NCBI RefSeq assembly: GCF_000308475.2
Contig: NZ_BAFT02000032.1
Span: forward strand, 1-64,000
Length of the DNA stretch: 64,000 nucleotides
DNA from: Nocardia brasiliensis NBRC 14402
GTDB taxonomy: Bacteria; Actinomycetota; Actinomycetes; Mycobacteriales; Mycobacteriaceae
Direction of reading: 5' to 3'
Both the position numbers and the translations under genes were made by a program. The notes under the pieces were generated by a model. It was not told the DNA's origin. It searched no databases and saw nothing but the letters and a program-made list of their open reading frames with translations. How positions within the stretch are numbered: the stretch's first letter is position 1; every line of letters starts with the position of its first letter. Positions 51,901 to 60,239 of the stretch are shown here, piece by piece.

Positions 51901-52191
51901 CTCGGCGCTGTCCTGCGGCAGCGGGGCGGGGCCGTCCTGTGCGGCCGCCAATCCTTCGGCCAGCGCGTGCACGGTCGGGTATTCCCAGGGCAGATCGGGC
52001 GGGAGCGGCTTGCCCATCCAGGTGGAAATCTTGCCGACGAATACCAAGGCCACCGCGGAGGTGAGGCCGAAACTGGAAAACGGCTCACTCAATGCGACAT
52101 CATCGCTGGCAATATCGAGTAATTCACTGAGTGTTTCGGTGAGAAACATGCTGATTTCGTCGGCCGTCCGACGGGCCATTTCTGCAGACAT
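48886..52191 (-). CDS. type I PKS: ACP-KS-AT-PCP (probable first module)
   Basis: An 1101-residue PKS. An N-terminal carrier domain (SSFGLTSAVALVF, Ser near 44) precedes a KS with intact TACSSSL (near 280), EAHGTGTILGDA and KTVVGHLEAAAG. The AT (GHSVGE near 730) has YAFHSPLM near 828, neither the clear malonyl (HAFH) nor methylmalonyl (YASH) form, so its unit is uncertain. The end is a PCP-like carrier (IGGHSLAATQF near 1046). The N-terminal ACP is the natural place for the starter from the FAAL or the FkbH pathway. There are no reductive domains. It starts 15 bp after the CPBP gene. Confidence 0.94.
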   Translation of the reverse strand: MSAEMARRTADEISMFLTETLSELLDIASDDVALSEPFSSFGLTSAVALVFVGKISTWMGKPLPPDLPWEYPTVHALAEGLAAAQDGPAPLPQDSAEPVPVATTRPHTGQEPVAIIGIGCAYAGLRGPEQLWETLWHGKELVGRAPHSRYGRSPAEAEAGASDEHRTPWFGSFLDDPYAFDANYFGISDAEAAVMDPQQRLLAETVADAFEDAGVPIERLAGTATGAFVGITAGEYARGAGHDPHAGLPIAAVTGNAASIAANRLSYQYDLRGPSVSVDTACSSSLVALHLALRSLHDGDCDVAVVGGVNLTLDPHITAALAEAGMMAADGRCKTFDDRADGYVRGEGSAAVVLKPLAQAQRDGDRVYAVLLGSAVNQDGRTNGLTAPSFQSQVDVLRRAYRRAGVDPRDVQYVEAHGTGTILGDAIEARALGTVFGENRTGTGEFLVGSAKTVVGHLEAAAGITGLVKTALALHHGQVPANLNFESPSKHIAFADLPFEVPTTSRDWPAHGGRALAGVSSFGFGGTNAHAVLTGAPTRPVRTPPSAQPERPYLVSLSGRSEQSTLALVDSWLALLRDGSAPPVAELAQTSTARRAQHPFRIAVPARDHTDLADQLAAIAAGSLPLGAAAGRVPRSGPGQVGFVFTGQGNQWVGMGRKLIRQQPVFRDALLAVDRELRIELGWSTFAVLDRGGDAEALADTGTAQPVLFALQVALAALWRSWGIVPAAVVGHSVGEVAAAHVSGAIDLRTAAQIIAARAKATARLRDNGCMAVVNLPAAELELPPRVHLAGTNGPKWALISGHTAAVDGYLARLDAEQVMTRRLPGRYAFHSPLMLDCLPEFVADMPCIQPSSGSIAFYSTVTGDRIDGTQLNGLYWSDQVVRPVEFAAAVGAMIEANVSSFIEIGPHPALNGMLKSLLRHNDRPGIAVPSLVRDIDDLSVLLAAVGELHVRGHEIRWAGVDPVDRSAAQLPLYPYDRKSYRVIDGVPDIQSTPATRATELFVADADYVAPRTEYEQVVAEMWAELLGLEQVGVFENFFRIGGHSLAATQFVRRLRELFEIEFALRRMLLEPTVAQVAAALEELMVEQADALLETAHELTS

Positions 52192-52206
52192 CTAACGCTA
52201 TCCCTA

Positions 52207-53043
52207 CTACGTAGAAACAGAAGTACGAGACTCCACGGAGTTGTCAGGATTGTCCGCGTCGGCGGGGACATTCTGTTCGGCGAGGGTTTTCCCCGGAATC
52301 TCGGACAATCCCCGAGCGGCCAGGTTCCGGCGCGCCTGCGCCAGCGGGAAGGCGAGAACGCGCAGATCGTGGAATAGCTTCACGGCGATCGTCGGCCAGA
52401 TCGCGCCGGTCAGTTTGTACATGAGCGCGAGCGCGACGCCACCGAAAATCACCTGCGCGGAGACGGCGGGCCGGAAACCGTGCCGCAGGCCGTCGATGAC
52501 GCCGCCCGCGAGGATGACCAGCACCCAGAAGGGCAGGTCCGGCCAGAGCAGCGCGACCGCGTAGAGGGTGAAGCCGCGGTAGACGACCTCCTCGGCGGGC
52601 GTGCTGAACGAGTTGGCCAGCCACCAGAAGCGCTCGATCGAGTTCTCCGGGGTGATGAACACGACGTACTCGATCTTGCGGGCGATCCAGTCCTTGCCCG
52701 CACGCCCACCGACCAGCGGAATCAGCACGGGCCCAAAGAGATACGAGACGTAGACGGCGATGATGGCGAGGCTGACGATCTGCTCGGGCAGCGAGAGGCC
52801 ACGGAAGATCGCGGTGTCGAAGTGGGTCAGGCCGAGTTCGCGCACCGAGGTGCCGCTGATCGCGAAGGCGACCAGGATGACCGCGAGCGTGGCCCAGGTC
52901 CGGAACACGCCACCCTGGTACAGGCGCACGCGCGCGTCGGACCGCTGCCCGAATTCACGCGTGAACACGCGGACCGAGAATATCTCGAAGAATGGCTCTG
53001 CGAATACGAGATAGACAAGCAGGACTATGCAGAATATTTCCAT
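52207..53043 (-). CDS. CPBP-family intramembrane protease-like protein
   Basis: A 278-residue protein with about seven hydrophobic segments. The CPBP motif 1 is EEVVYRGF (EExxYR), and later His residues (LRHGFRP, FHDLR) complete the family pattern. CPBP members process membrane-bound peptides or give self-immunity to bacteriocins. As the first gene of the biosynthetic operon it may give self-protection or help export; this is inference from position. The ATG at 53043 faces the large divergent regulatory region. Confidence 0.88.
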   Translation of the reverse strand: MEIFCIVLLVYLVFAEPFFEIFSVRVFTREFGQRSDARVRLYQGGVFRTWATLAVILVAFAISGTSVRELGLTHFDTAIFRGLSLPEQIVSLAIIAVYVSYLFGPVLIPLVGGRAGKDWIARKIEYVVFITPENSIERFWWLANSFSTPAEEVVYRGFTLYAVALLWPDLPFWVLVILAGGVIDGLRHGFRPAVSAQVIFGGVALALMYKLTGAIWPTIAVKLFHDLRVLAFPLAQARRNLAARGLSEIPGKTLAEQNVPADADNPDNSVESRTSVST

Positions 53044-53716
53044 CGGGGAGCCCCGTTCACTTCCGGTCGGGTCGGTATTTGTATCTGAATGGAATGGGGG
53101 TCGTCCGCGTCCTTGCGTTACCACTATTCCGTGGGAGACTCAGCGCACATCGGTGAAATTCGCTCTACTGCCCGAGCTGAAGCATCACCTACTCGCTGGT
53201 CCGGAACACATCGGCCAGACAGTACGCCCGTACTGAGATAACTGTCTACAGCTTCCATCTGGAAGATCCTGTGAGGTGGACCACCGCCGATATACGGAGT
53301 AAATACCTCCACATACCGGCGGTGCAGAAAGTCTGATTTGCGCCGTTTTTTCGCCCGATTGGGGCGAATTCGACGAGCCCGGTCAACCCTGCGGCGCAGG
53401 CCATTCAACTGCCCGAAACTTTGCTCACCAACGCACGCAACATCGCGTATCGGCAATATGATTGCCAATTGTTTGCCACTCCTGGAGCGAGCAACAAAGC
53501 CATTTGTGCCCGTTCCCAAATTGCCGCCGCGCGGCGGCCGCGCCACATGCGCGAGTGTTCATGCGACGGCCACCCACCGGGACCGTGCCACGCGCCTGCC
53601 CGTCGGCGGCCGTCCACCGCCGGGTCGCGAACCGGTACCGGCGTACCGCGTCGCGACCGCGAAAATTCCCATGCGGGAATAGCTCGGCTGGAGATACGTT
53701 CGTTGTTGGTGGTTAG
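53044..53716. promoter_or_regulatory. palindrome-dense divergent control region of the PKS-NRPS cluster
   Basis: This 673-bp gene-free region separates the leftward operon from the rightward MFS exporter. It holds many perfect dyads: AGTACG-CC-CGTACT (53221-53234), CTTCCA-TC-TGGAAG (53252-53265), GGTGG-A-CCACC (53275-53285), a nested ACCGCCG/CGGCGGT stem (53283-53289 with 53317-53323) enclosing GGAG/CTCC (53296-53299, 53307-53310), TTCGCCC/GGGCGAA (53350-53356, 53362-53368), GGCAAT-ATG-ATTGCC (53452-53466) and the 16-bp palindrome at 53523-53538. No regulator gene is in the cluster, so the sites probably bind regulators encoded elsewhere. Confidence 0.6.
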
Positions 53717-55165
53717 GTGAGCGAACGAGAGGGGCCGCGTGTGGCGACCGAGACCGTGCAGTCGTCCGTAGGTCTTCGTTCGGAGCGTGGCGCCATTCTC
53801 GGCTCGCTGATGCTCGCGACCGGACTGGTCGCCTTGGATTCGACCATCATCGCCACCGCGGTGCTGACGATCACCAGCAGCCTCGGCGGATTCGCCCAAT
53901 TCCCCTGGCTGTTCTCCATCTATCTGCTCGCGCAGGCGGTCACCGTCCCGATCTACGGCAAGATCGCCGACACGGTCGGCCGCAAGCCCGTCATTCTCTT
54001 CGGCGTCGCCGTGTTCGCGCTCGGCTCGCTGCTGTGCGGCCTCGCGACCAGCATGCTGGGACTGATCATCTTCCGCGCCGTGCAGGGCATCGGCGCGGGC
54101 GCGATCCAGCCGATGACGATGACCATCGCGGGCGACCTCTACACCCTGACCGAGCGCGCCAAGGTGCAGGGCTACCTGGCCAGCATCTGGGCGCTGTCGT
54201 CGGTGGCGGGTCCGCTGCTCGGCGGCATATTCGCCGATTACGTCAGCTGGCGCTGGATCTTCCTGATCAACCTGCCGCTGTCCGCCGTGGCGGGTTGGAT
54301 GTTGTTGCGCAGCTTCAAGGAGAGCGCGCCGCGACGCAAGCAGCAGGTGGACTATCTCGGCGCCGCACTGCTGACCATCGGCGCGGGCGCACTGATCCTC
54401 GGCCTGCTCGAGGGCGGGCAGGCCTGGGCCTGGAGCTCGCCGACCAGCGTGGCCATCTTCGCCGGGGGCGCGCTGCTGCTCGTGCTGTTCGGTCTGGTGG
54501 AGCGGCGGGCCGCGAATCCGGTGCTGCCGCTCTGGGTGTTCACCCGCCGGGTGCTCGTCGCGAGCAGCGTGGTGGGCGTGCTGGTCGGCGCCATCCTGCT
54601 CGGATTGACCTCCTACGTGCCGACTTTCACGCAGGGCGCACTCGGCACCAGCGCGCTGGTCGCCGGGCTCACCGTCGGCGCGCTCACGCTCGGCTGGCCG
54701 ATCGCCGCCGCACTCGCCGGAAAGGTGTACCTGCGCCTCGGATTTCGAGCCACCGCGCTGATCGGCAGCGGATTGGCCACGGTGGGCGCCGCGACCACCC
54801 TGCTGATCACCGAGGATTCGACGCTGTGGCAGGTAGCCGCCTCGTGTTTTCTGATCGGCGCGGGCATGGGCTTGGTCGCCGCGCCCACGCTCATCGCCGC
54901 GCAGGCGAGCGCGGAATGGTCCGAACGCGGCGTCGTCACCTCGGCCAACATGTTCGCCCGCTCGATCGGCAGCGCGGTCGGCGTCGCGGTGTTCGGCGCG
55001 ATCGTGAACGCGCGGATCGGCGACACCGATCATCCGGCGCCGGCCACGCTGTCCTCGGCGGTGCATCTGGTGTTCGTCACCGTGACGGTGATGGCGGTGG
55101 TCATGCTGCTCGCCTCGGCCTGTATGCCCGCGCGCAAATCCGTCGGCAGCGCACCCGCCGAATGA
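53717..55165 (+). CDS. MFS drug exporter, EmrB/QacA (DHA2, 14-TM) type
   Basis: A 482-residue membrane transporter. ATGLVALDSTIIATAVLTI is the DHA2 motif in the first segment, and GKIADTVGRKPVILFG is motif A. FRAVQGIGAGAIQPM and WRWIFLINLP are typical of the 14-segment drug:H+ antiporters. The GTG at 53717 is used; another GTG at 53741 is possible. It is divergent from the PKS-NRPS operon and probably exports the product or protects the producer, in addition to the ABC pair. Confidence 0.93.
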   Translation: MSEREGPRVATETVQSSVGLRSERGAILGSLMLATGLVALDSTIIATAVLTITSSLGGFAQFPWLFSIYLLAQAVTVPIYGKIADTVGRKPVILFGVAVFALGSLLCGLATSMLGLIIFRAVQGIGAGAIQPMTMTIAGDLYTLTERAKVQGYLASIWALSSVAGPLLGGIFADYVSWRWIFLINLPLSAVAGWMLLRSFKESAPRRKQQVDYLGAALLTIGAGALILGLLEGGQAWAWSSPTSVAIFAGGALLLVLFGLVERRAANPVLPLWVFTRRVLVASSVVGVLVGAILLGLTSYVPTFTQGALGTSALVAGLTVGALTLGWPIAAALAGKVYLRLGFRATALIGSGLATVGAATTLLITEDSTLWQVAASCFLIGAGMGLVAAPTLIAAQASAEWSERGVVTSANMFARSIGSAVGVAVFGAIVNARIGDTDHPAPATLSSAVHLVFVTVTVMAVVMLLASACMPARKSVGSAPAE

Positions 55166-55192
55166 TCGCTACTGCTTGGAAATCGCTGCTGC

Positions 55193-56179
55193 TCAGATGA
55201 ATTCGAACGTCGCGACCACCGGCGCGTGGTCGGACTCCGGGTACTTCTTGTCCGTCGCGAAGTCGGCCGACTCGTCGTGCAGCACCTCGTTGTGGATCTC
55301 GGTGCCGCGGTAATTGGCGAGCAGGTTACGGGTGACGAGCAGATGGTCCAGCATCGCGCCGCGGCCATGGTGGAACAGGGTGTAGCGCGCGGGTTCGGGC
55401 ACCGTGTGCTCGAGCGGCACCAGGACCCGGCCGGCGAGCGCGCCGTTGCCGGTGTCCTCCACGTCGCCGCGGATCGCGACGAGCGGAACCTCGTCGGCGG
55501 TCGCGTTGAAGTCACCCGCGACCACGATGCGGGCCGCCGCGTCCTGGTCCAGGATCTGGTCGATGAGCCTGCGCACCTCGACGGCCTGGCTCATCCGTTT
55601 CATGCCGGACAGGAACGAGCCCTCGGCCATCGCCCCGGCGTCGCGCCAGGTGAAGCGGTCGGCCTTCTGGCCGGGGATATCGGTCGGCAGTTTCGACTTC
55701 AGGTGTACGACGATCACGTGCAGCGGCGCGCCGAACAAGTCCAGTTCGACGTGCAGCACCGGGCGCTCGATATTGATCGGGTGCGGTTGCGCCGCAGGTG
55801 GATTCGCGGTCAGGATCTGATACATCGGTGCCGCGACCAGATCGTTGAGCAGCTGCGTGCGCGCGGTGACGGGCAGGGAGGTGACCAGCACGAGATTTCG
55901 TTCGTCGAACACCTCACCATTGGCCTTCTCCGTCGACACGACATTCCACCCGGACAGTCGAGTGCCCTGCAGGAGATCGGCCAGCGCCAGCAATGCGCGC
56001 GGCTGGCCCGGGCGCTCCTGACCGTTCACCTCCTGCAGGCACAGGATGTCGGCCCGCAGCCGATCGATCTGCGGTCGCATCACCGCGATGCGGTCGGCGA
56101 GCGTCGGCTCGAACGGTCCGGGATTCGGTGTCTCGTCGAAATTTTCGAGATTGAACGTCGCAATACGCAGGGTGACCAT
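55193..56179 (-). CDS. endonuclease/exonuclease/phosphatase (EEP)-family protein
   Basis: A 328-residue EEP-fold hydrolase. RIATFNLENF, LCLQEVNGQE, HLKSK, VVAGDFNATADE and a final SDHAPV are the ordered motifs; the Mg ligand Glu and the catalytic Asp-Asn and His are all present. Such proteins cleave phosphodiesters in nucleic acids, lipids or inositol phosphates. No signal peptide is seen. The ATG at 56179 follows GAGG nine bases upstream; ATGs at 56188 and 56194 are alternatives. It converges on the MFS gene with a 27-bp gap. Confidence 0.9.
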   Translation of the reverse strand: MVTLRIATFNLENFDETPNPGPFEPTLADRIAVMRPQIDRLRADILCLQEVNGQERPGQPRALLALADLLQGTRLSGWNVVSTEKANGEVFDERNLVLVTSLPVTARTQLLNDLVAAPMYQILTANPPAAQPHPINIERPVLHVELDLFGAPLHVIVVHLKSKLPTDIPGQKADRFTWRDAGAMAEGSFLSGMKRMSQAVEVRRLIDQILDQDAAARIVVAGDFNATADEVPLVAIRGDVEDTGNGALAGRVLVPLEHTVPEPARYTLFHHGRGAMLDHLLVTRNLLANYRGTEIHNEVLHDESADFATDKKYPESDHAPVVATFEFI

Positions 56180-56387
56180 GTCACACATCCTCATCAGGCC
56201 CCGACGATTCGAACGTCTCAATTGTCGCTCTGGGCAGCAGTGCGCATATAGGTACCCGACTACCCGAATTTGCGCCGGTGGCTGCGCGGAATCCCCCGCT
56301 CCACCCTGCGGCATCAGGGTGATCCCCGATGGTCAGCGGGCGGGGGCTCCGGCATGCTCGGCGCATGGCGAATCGCGGGTGGTCGTG

Positions 56388-58349
56388 ATGACGGTGGTAT
56401 CAGCGGTTTTCGTGCTCGTCGGGTGGGCGCTGCTGGTCTGGCTGGTCGCGACCGTCGCCCGGCGGGTGATCGGGACGCCGGTGGGCTGGCCGCGGACCGT
56501 GCTGCTGTCCGCGGTGTTTCCGGTGGCCGGGTCGACGGCGGCGACCGCGTTGGCGCACCGGCTCGGGCTGGTCGACGACGCCGGTGCGATCGCCGCGCCG
56601 TGGGGTGCGCTCACCGTGGTGGTGCTGCTGTGGGCGTGGATCTTCGTGCTGCTGCTCGCGGTGCTGTACGTCGCGGAGCTCATCGTGCCCAGCGGGTCGG
56701 TGCCGGGCCCGATCGCGCTGGTGCGGCGTTGGCGGCGGTCGCGGCAGGAGGCGATCCGGTACTGGCAGTTGCTCGGTGTGCTGCTCCGGCACGGGCTGGG
56801 CGGGTTCCTGCTGCGCGGCTCGCGCGCACATCCGGACCGGACCAGCGCGGCGGCGGCCAACCTGCGTGACGCGCTGAACGATGCCGGTGTCACCTTCGTC
56901 AAACTCGGCCAAATGCTGTCCACCCGAAGGGATGTCGTCCCTGCAACGATCGCCGACCAATTGGCGACGCTGCAAACCGACGCGACACCGCTGCCGTGGG
57001 ACCAGGTGGAGCTGATCATCGCGGCACAACTCGGGCGTCCGGCCACCGAGGTCTTCGCCTCGATCGAACAAGAACCGCTGGCCGCCGCGTCGGTCGGGCA
57101 GGCGCACGCCGCGGTACTCACCGACGGCAGCCGCGTGGTCGTCAAGGTGCAGCGTCCGGGGGCCCGCACCCAGGTGGCCCGCGACTTGCAGATCATGGGA
57201 CGGTTCGCGCGCAAGCTGGAGCGCGACGCGTCCTGGGCCCGCGAGATGGGTGTGACCGATCTCGTCGCGGGCTTCGCCGCCTCGCTGACCGAAGAACTCG
57301 ACTACACTGTCGAACTCGACAACATGCGCAATCTCGCTGGGGCAGCACAGGATTCGGCGATCACGATGCCCATGGCTTATCCCGAGTTCTGCTCGGCGAG
57401 CATGCTGGTGATGCAGCGGCTCGACGGCGTCCCGGTCGGCTCGGCCCGCACGGTGCTCGACCGCTTGGACTCCCCCACCCGAGCGAGGGCCGCCGCCACG
57501 CTGCTGTCGGAGACACTGCGGCAGATCTTGGTCACCGGGGTTTTTCATGCCGATCTGCACCCGGGCAATGTGCTCATCGATGACCAAGGACAGCTCGGCC
57601 TGCTCGATTTCGGCGCGGTCGGCCGGCTCGACGAAACCGAGCGGCTGGCCATCGCCGCGTTCCTGATCGCCATCGACGGGGACGATTCGGTCGGCGCGAC
57701 CGACGCCATGCTGCGGCTGCTCGGCGAGCCCGCCGACTTCGACCGGCGTACCTTCGAACGGCGGATCGGGCAGGTCATCGTCCGGTTCCGGGGCGGGTTC
57801 GGTGCCGGCGGCAGCAAAGCGCTGTTCACCGAGATGATCGGATTGATCGCCGCGGCCGGGTTCGCCATCCCCGGTCAGGTGGCCGGGGTCTTCCGCACCC
57901 TCGCCTCGGTGGAAGGCACACTGCTGCTGCTCGATCCCGGCTTCGACCTGCTGGTGTCGGCGCGGCGCGCGGGCGACGACATCCTCACCCCGCTGCTCTC
58001 GCCCGACCGTCTCGCCCTTCGCGCCAAGGGCCAGGCGTTGGCGGTTCTCCCAGTGCTGCAACGGCTTCCGGGGCGTATCGACAAGATCAGCGCGGACCTG
58101 GCGGCGGGGCGATGCAGCGTCGGCGTGCGCGTCTTCGAGCATCCGGCCGATCGCGCGTTCCTCGCCGAACTCGCCCAGCGGCTGATCACCGCGCTGTTCG
58201 CCGCGGCGTGTGTGGTCGCCGCGGCGGTGCTCCTGGTCGCCGGGAGCGACGCCGAATTGATCGGCGGCGTAGCGGTTTCCGCGGTGCTCGCCGCGGCGCT
58301 GGGGTTGATCGGCGCGGTACTGGGGATCAGGACGTTGCTGCGGAACTGA
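56388..58349 (+). CDS. ABC1/UbiB-family atypical kinase
   Basis: A 653-residue protein. Three N-terminal hydrophobic segments (from VSAVFVLVGWALLVWLV) are followed by the ABC1 kinase-like domain: FVKLGQMLSTRRDVVP (KxGQ motif), SVGQAHAAVL, VVVKVQRPG, EELDYTVELDNM, VFHADLHPGNVLI and LLDFGAVG. Two hydrophobic segments close the chain. UbiB/COQ8 proteins are ATPases or kinases acting in quinone or lipid metabolism at the membrane. The ATG at 56388 is preceded at once by a GTG that would also serve. Confidence 0.92.
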   Translation: MTVVSAVFVLVGWALLVWLVATVARRVIGTPVGWPRTVLLSAVFPVAGSTAATALAHRLGLVDDAGAIAAPWGALTVVVLLWAWIFVLLLAVLYVAELIVPSGSVPGPIALVRRWRRSRQEAIRYWQLLGVLLRHGLGGFLLRGSRAHPDRTSAAAANLRDALNDAGVTFVKLGQMLSTRRDVVPATIADQLATLQTDATPLPWDQVELIIAAQLGRPATEVFASIEQEPLAAASVGQAHAAVLTDGSRVVVKVQRPGARTQVARDLQIMGRFARKLERDASWAREMGVTDLVAGFAASLTEELDYTVELDNMRNLAGAAQDSAITMPMAYPEFCSASMLVMQRLDGVPVGSARTVLDRLDSPTRARAAATLLSETLRQILVTGVFHADLHPGNVLIDDQGQLGLLDFGAVGRLDETERLAIAAFLIAIDGDDSVGATDAMLRLLGEPADFDRRTFERRIGQVIVRFRGGFGAGGSKALFTEMIGLIAAAGFAIPGQVAGVFRTLASVEGTLLLLDPGFDLLVSARRAGDDILTPLLSPDRLALRAKGQALAVLPVLQRLPGRIDKISADLAAGRCSVGVRVFEHPADRAFLAELAQRLITALFAAACVVAAAVLLVAGSDAELIGGVAVSAVLAAALGLIGAVLGIRTLLRN

Positions 58350-59577
58350 GTTCCGGGTACGCCGGAAGCGACCAGTCGCCGCCCCGGTCGGTCTTCGCGC
58401 GCCGGGCGACGAGTTCGGGAATGCGCAGCGCGCAGGCGGCCGCGGTCAAGGCATGGAACGCGTCGATGCCGAGCTGCGTCGACGGCATACCCAACCGGAG
58501 CAACCGCGGTTTCACGGTGGCCTGGATCTCGTCCACGAACGGCCGCAGGGTGGTGTCGTAGTTCGCCAGCGCCGTGGACAGGTCTCCGGTATGCCGGTTG
58601 ATCTCGCCCGCCAGCACGTACGCGCCGACCAGTGCACCGGACACCCCCATGCCACTGTAGGGCGAGGCACAGTGTGCGGCGTCGCCGACCAGCACGACGC
58701 GCCCCGCGGACCAGGTGTTCGTGCGCACCTGCAGCGCCTCTTGGGAGTAGAAGCTTTCGGTGGTGCGCATGCCCTCGAGGAAGCGTTCGGTCTGCCAGCC
58801 CGCGTCGAGGAATCGTTCGGTCCAGAACTGCTTTTGGCGCTCCACCGGTTCGCGATGCACCGCCGACGCCTCACCGGAGGTCTCGCGCAGCATGAAGTAG
58901 ACCTGCGTCTCGGCCGGATTGTGGCTGCGGCGCATGATCATTCGGCCGTGCGGCGCGTGATGGGTGTCGCGGATATCGCCGTCCGCGGGGATGCGCGGAA
59001 TGAACCAGTAGGCCATATGGATGCCCACCGGCCGGTACGGGTCGGGCGCGGCGGCGGGCTGGATCGCGCGGCGGATCCGGGAGCCCTGGCCGTCCGCGCC
59101 GACCAGTAGGTCGAATTCGCCGGAGCTGCCGTCGGAGAAGTGGGCCAGCACCCGCGCGTCGTCCTGTTCGAACCGTTCCACGGTGCGCCCGAAGAGGTAC
59201 CGCACGTCGTCCGCTGTCGCGTCGTGCAGGATGCGCACCAGATCACCGCGCATGATCTCGTATTCGGAGGTCAGGGTCTGCCTGCCCTGGCCGGAGGTGT
59301 TGGCCAGGATCGTCCCGCGCGCTCGGCCCCGCGCGTCGACGAAGGAGACGCCGGCTTCGTGCACGAGCTTGCTCCGGACGGCGTCGAGCAGGCCCATGCG
59401 CTCGACGGCGTCGATGCCCTGACCGCGCAGGTCGACCTGCGCGCCGCTGGCGCGCAGCGCCGGGAAGCGTTCCGCGACCACCACTTGGTGACCGCCGTGG
59501 GCGAGCCAGTAGGCCAGGGCCTGCCCCGCGATGCCACCCCCGCAGACGAGGACTTTCAAGGACCGAACGGCCGTCAT
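58327..59577 (-). CDS. FAD-dependent monooxygenase, Tet(X)-like/PHBH fold
   Basis: A 416-residue flavoprotein hydroxylase. VLVCGGGIAGQALAYWLA is the FAD dinucleotide fold, LVGADGQGSRIRR the DG motif, and VVLVGDAAHCASPYSGMGVSGAL the GD motif. The same fold is used by tetracycline-destroying Tet(X) and by other aromatic hydroxylases. What singles this gene out is the divergent tetR-class gene and tetO-like sites between them, which suggest a tetracycline-type inducer or substrate. The ATG at 59577 follows GGAG. It overlaps the UbiB gene end by 23 bp (convergent). Confidence 0.9.
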   Translation of the reverse strand: MTAVRSLKVLVCGGGIAGQALAYWLAHGGHQVVVAERFPALRASGAQVDLRGQGIDAVERMGLLDAVRSKLVHEAGVSFVDARGRARGTILANTSGQGRQTLTSEYEIMRGDLVRILHDATADDVRYLFGRTVERFEQDDARVLAHFSDGSSGEFDLLVGADGQGSRIRRAIQPAAAPDPYRPVGIHMAYWFIPRIPADGDIRDTHHAPHGRMIMRRSHNPAETQVYFMLRETSGEASAVHREPVERQKQFWTERFLDAGWQTERFLEGMRTTESFYSQEALQVRTNTWSAGRVVLVGDAAHCASPYSGMGVSGALVGAYVLAGEINRHTGDLSTALANYDTTLRPFVDEIQATVKPRLLRLGMPSTQLGIDAFHALTAAACALRIPELVARRAKTDRGGDWSLPAYPELSSAATS

Positions 59578-59589
59578 GACCACTCCAAT

Positions 59590-59602
59590 CTATCAGTGAT
59601 AG
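59590..59602. promoter_or_regulatory. tetO-like operator 1
   Basis: CTATCAGTGATAG matches the core of the Tn10 tet operator (CTATCA.TGATAG). It lies 13 bp before the monooxygenase ATG, where a bound repressor would block that gene. Confidence 0.85.
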
Positions 59603-59620
59603 GTTCCGCTTCGAGGCTAC

Positions 59621-59633
59621 CTATCGCTGATAG
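59621..59633. promoter_or_regulatory. tetO-like operator 2
   Basis: CTATCGCTGATAG, with one half-site change from operator 1, centred 31 bp away and 10 bp before the TetR start. The two-operator arrangement and spacing resemble Tn10 tetO1/tetO2, so autoregulation of the repressor is expected. Confidence 0.83.
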
Positions 59634-59642
59634 ATTGTCAAT

Positions 59643-60239
59643 ATGGCAAAGCTGAACCGGGAAACCGTGATCGCCGAGGCGCTCGCATTACTGGACGAGG
59701 TCGGACTGGACACGGTCAGCACGCGGCAACTCGCGAAGCGGCTCGGCGTCGAGCAGCCCTCGCTCTACTGGCACTTCCGTAAGAAAGAAGACCTGCTCGC
59801 CGCCATGGCCGAGGCCGCGATGGCACCGCACGCGACGGCCCCGCTGCCCACGGCCGCCGACGACTGGCAGGACTGGTTCCGCGAGAACACCCGCAGCTTC
59901 CGGCGCACCCTGCTGCTGCGTCGCGACGGCGCGCGACTGCACGCCGGCACCCATCCCGGCGCGGGCGACCTCGGCCGGCTCGAGCACAAGATGGCGTTCC
60001 TCATCGCGGCCGGGGTGCCCGAGCGGGACGCGCAGATGGCGATGTTGACCGCGAGCAGGTTCACGGTAGGTGCGGTGCTCGAAGAACAGGCGGACGACGG
60101 CTCCGCGGCACAGATACCGGATATCCCGCGCATCGATCACGAATCGGCGTTCGAGGCGGGGCTGACCCTGATCGTGGACGGGCTGGCGCAGCGCGTCGAA
60201 CACGCTGGGGCACAGCCGAACTCAGAGATCCAGAGTTAG
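59643..60239 (+). CDS. TetR-class tetracycline-type repressor
   Basis: A 198-residue repressor of the original TetR (class A-H) type, with its own TetR_C effector domain. The helix-turn-helix (STRQLAKRLGVEQPSLYWHF) is nearly that of Tn10 TetR (KLGVEQPTLYWH). In the effector domain the Tc-binding residues His64, Asn82, Phe86, His100 and Thr103 are recognisable (MAPH, RENTRSF, DGARLHAGT), while the Arg at 104 reads His. It controls the divergent monooxygenase through two tetO-like sites. The ATG at 59643 follows operator 2 closely. Confidence 0.93.
   Translation: MAKLNRETVIAEALALLDEVGLDTVSTRQLAKRLGVEQPSLYWHFRKKEDLLAAMAEAAMAPHATAPLPTAADDWQDWFRENTRSFRRTLLLRRDGARLHAGTHPGAGDLGRLEHKMAFLIAAGVPERDAQMAMLTASRFTVGAVLEEQADDGSAAQIPDIPRIDHESAFEAGLTLIVDGLAQRVEHAGAQPNSEIQS

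Noticed and set aside
35259-52191. Nocobactin/mycobactin-type siderophore cluster
   Set aside because: There is no salicylate synthase, no heterocyclisation domain and no lysine hydroxylase, and the A-domain code is threonine.
53350-53368. Rho-independent terminator TTCGCCC/GGGCGAA
   Set aside because: The T run is upstream of the stem on the plus strand and neither strand has a T run after it, so an operator-type dyad is more likely.
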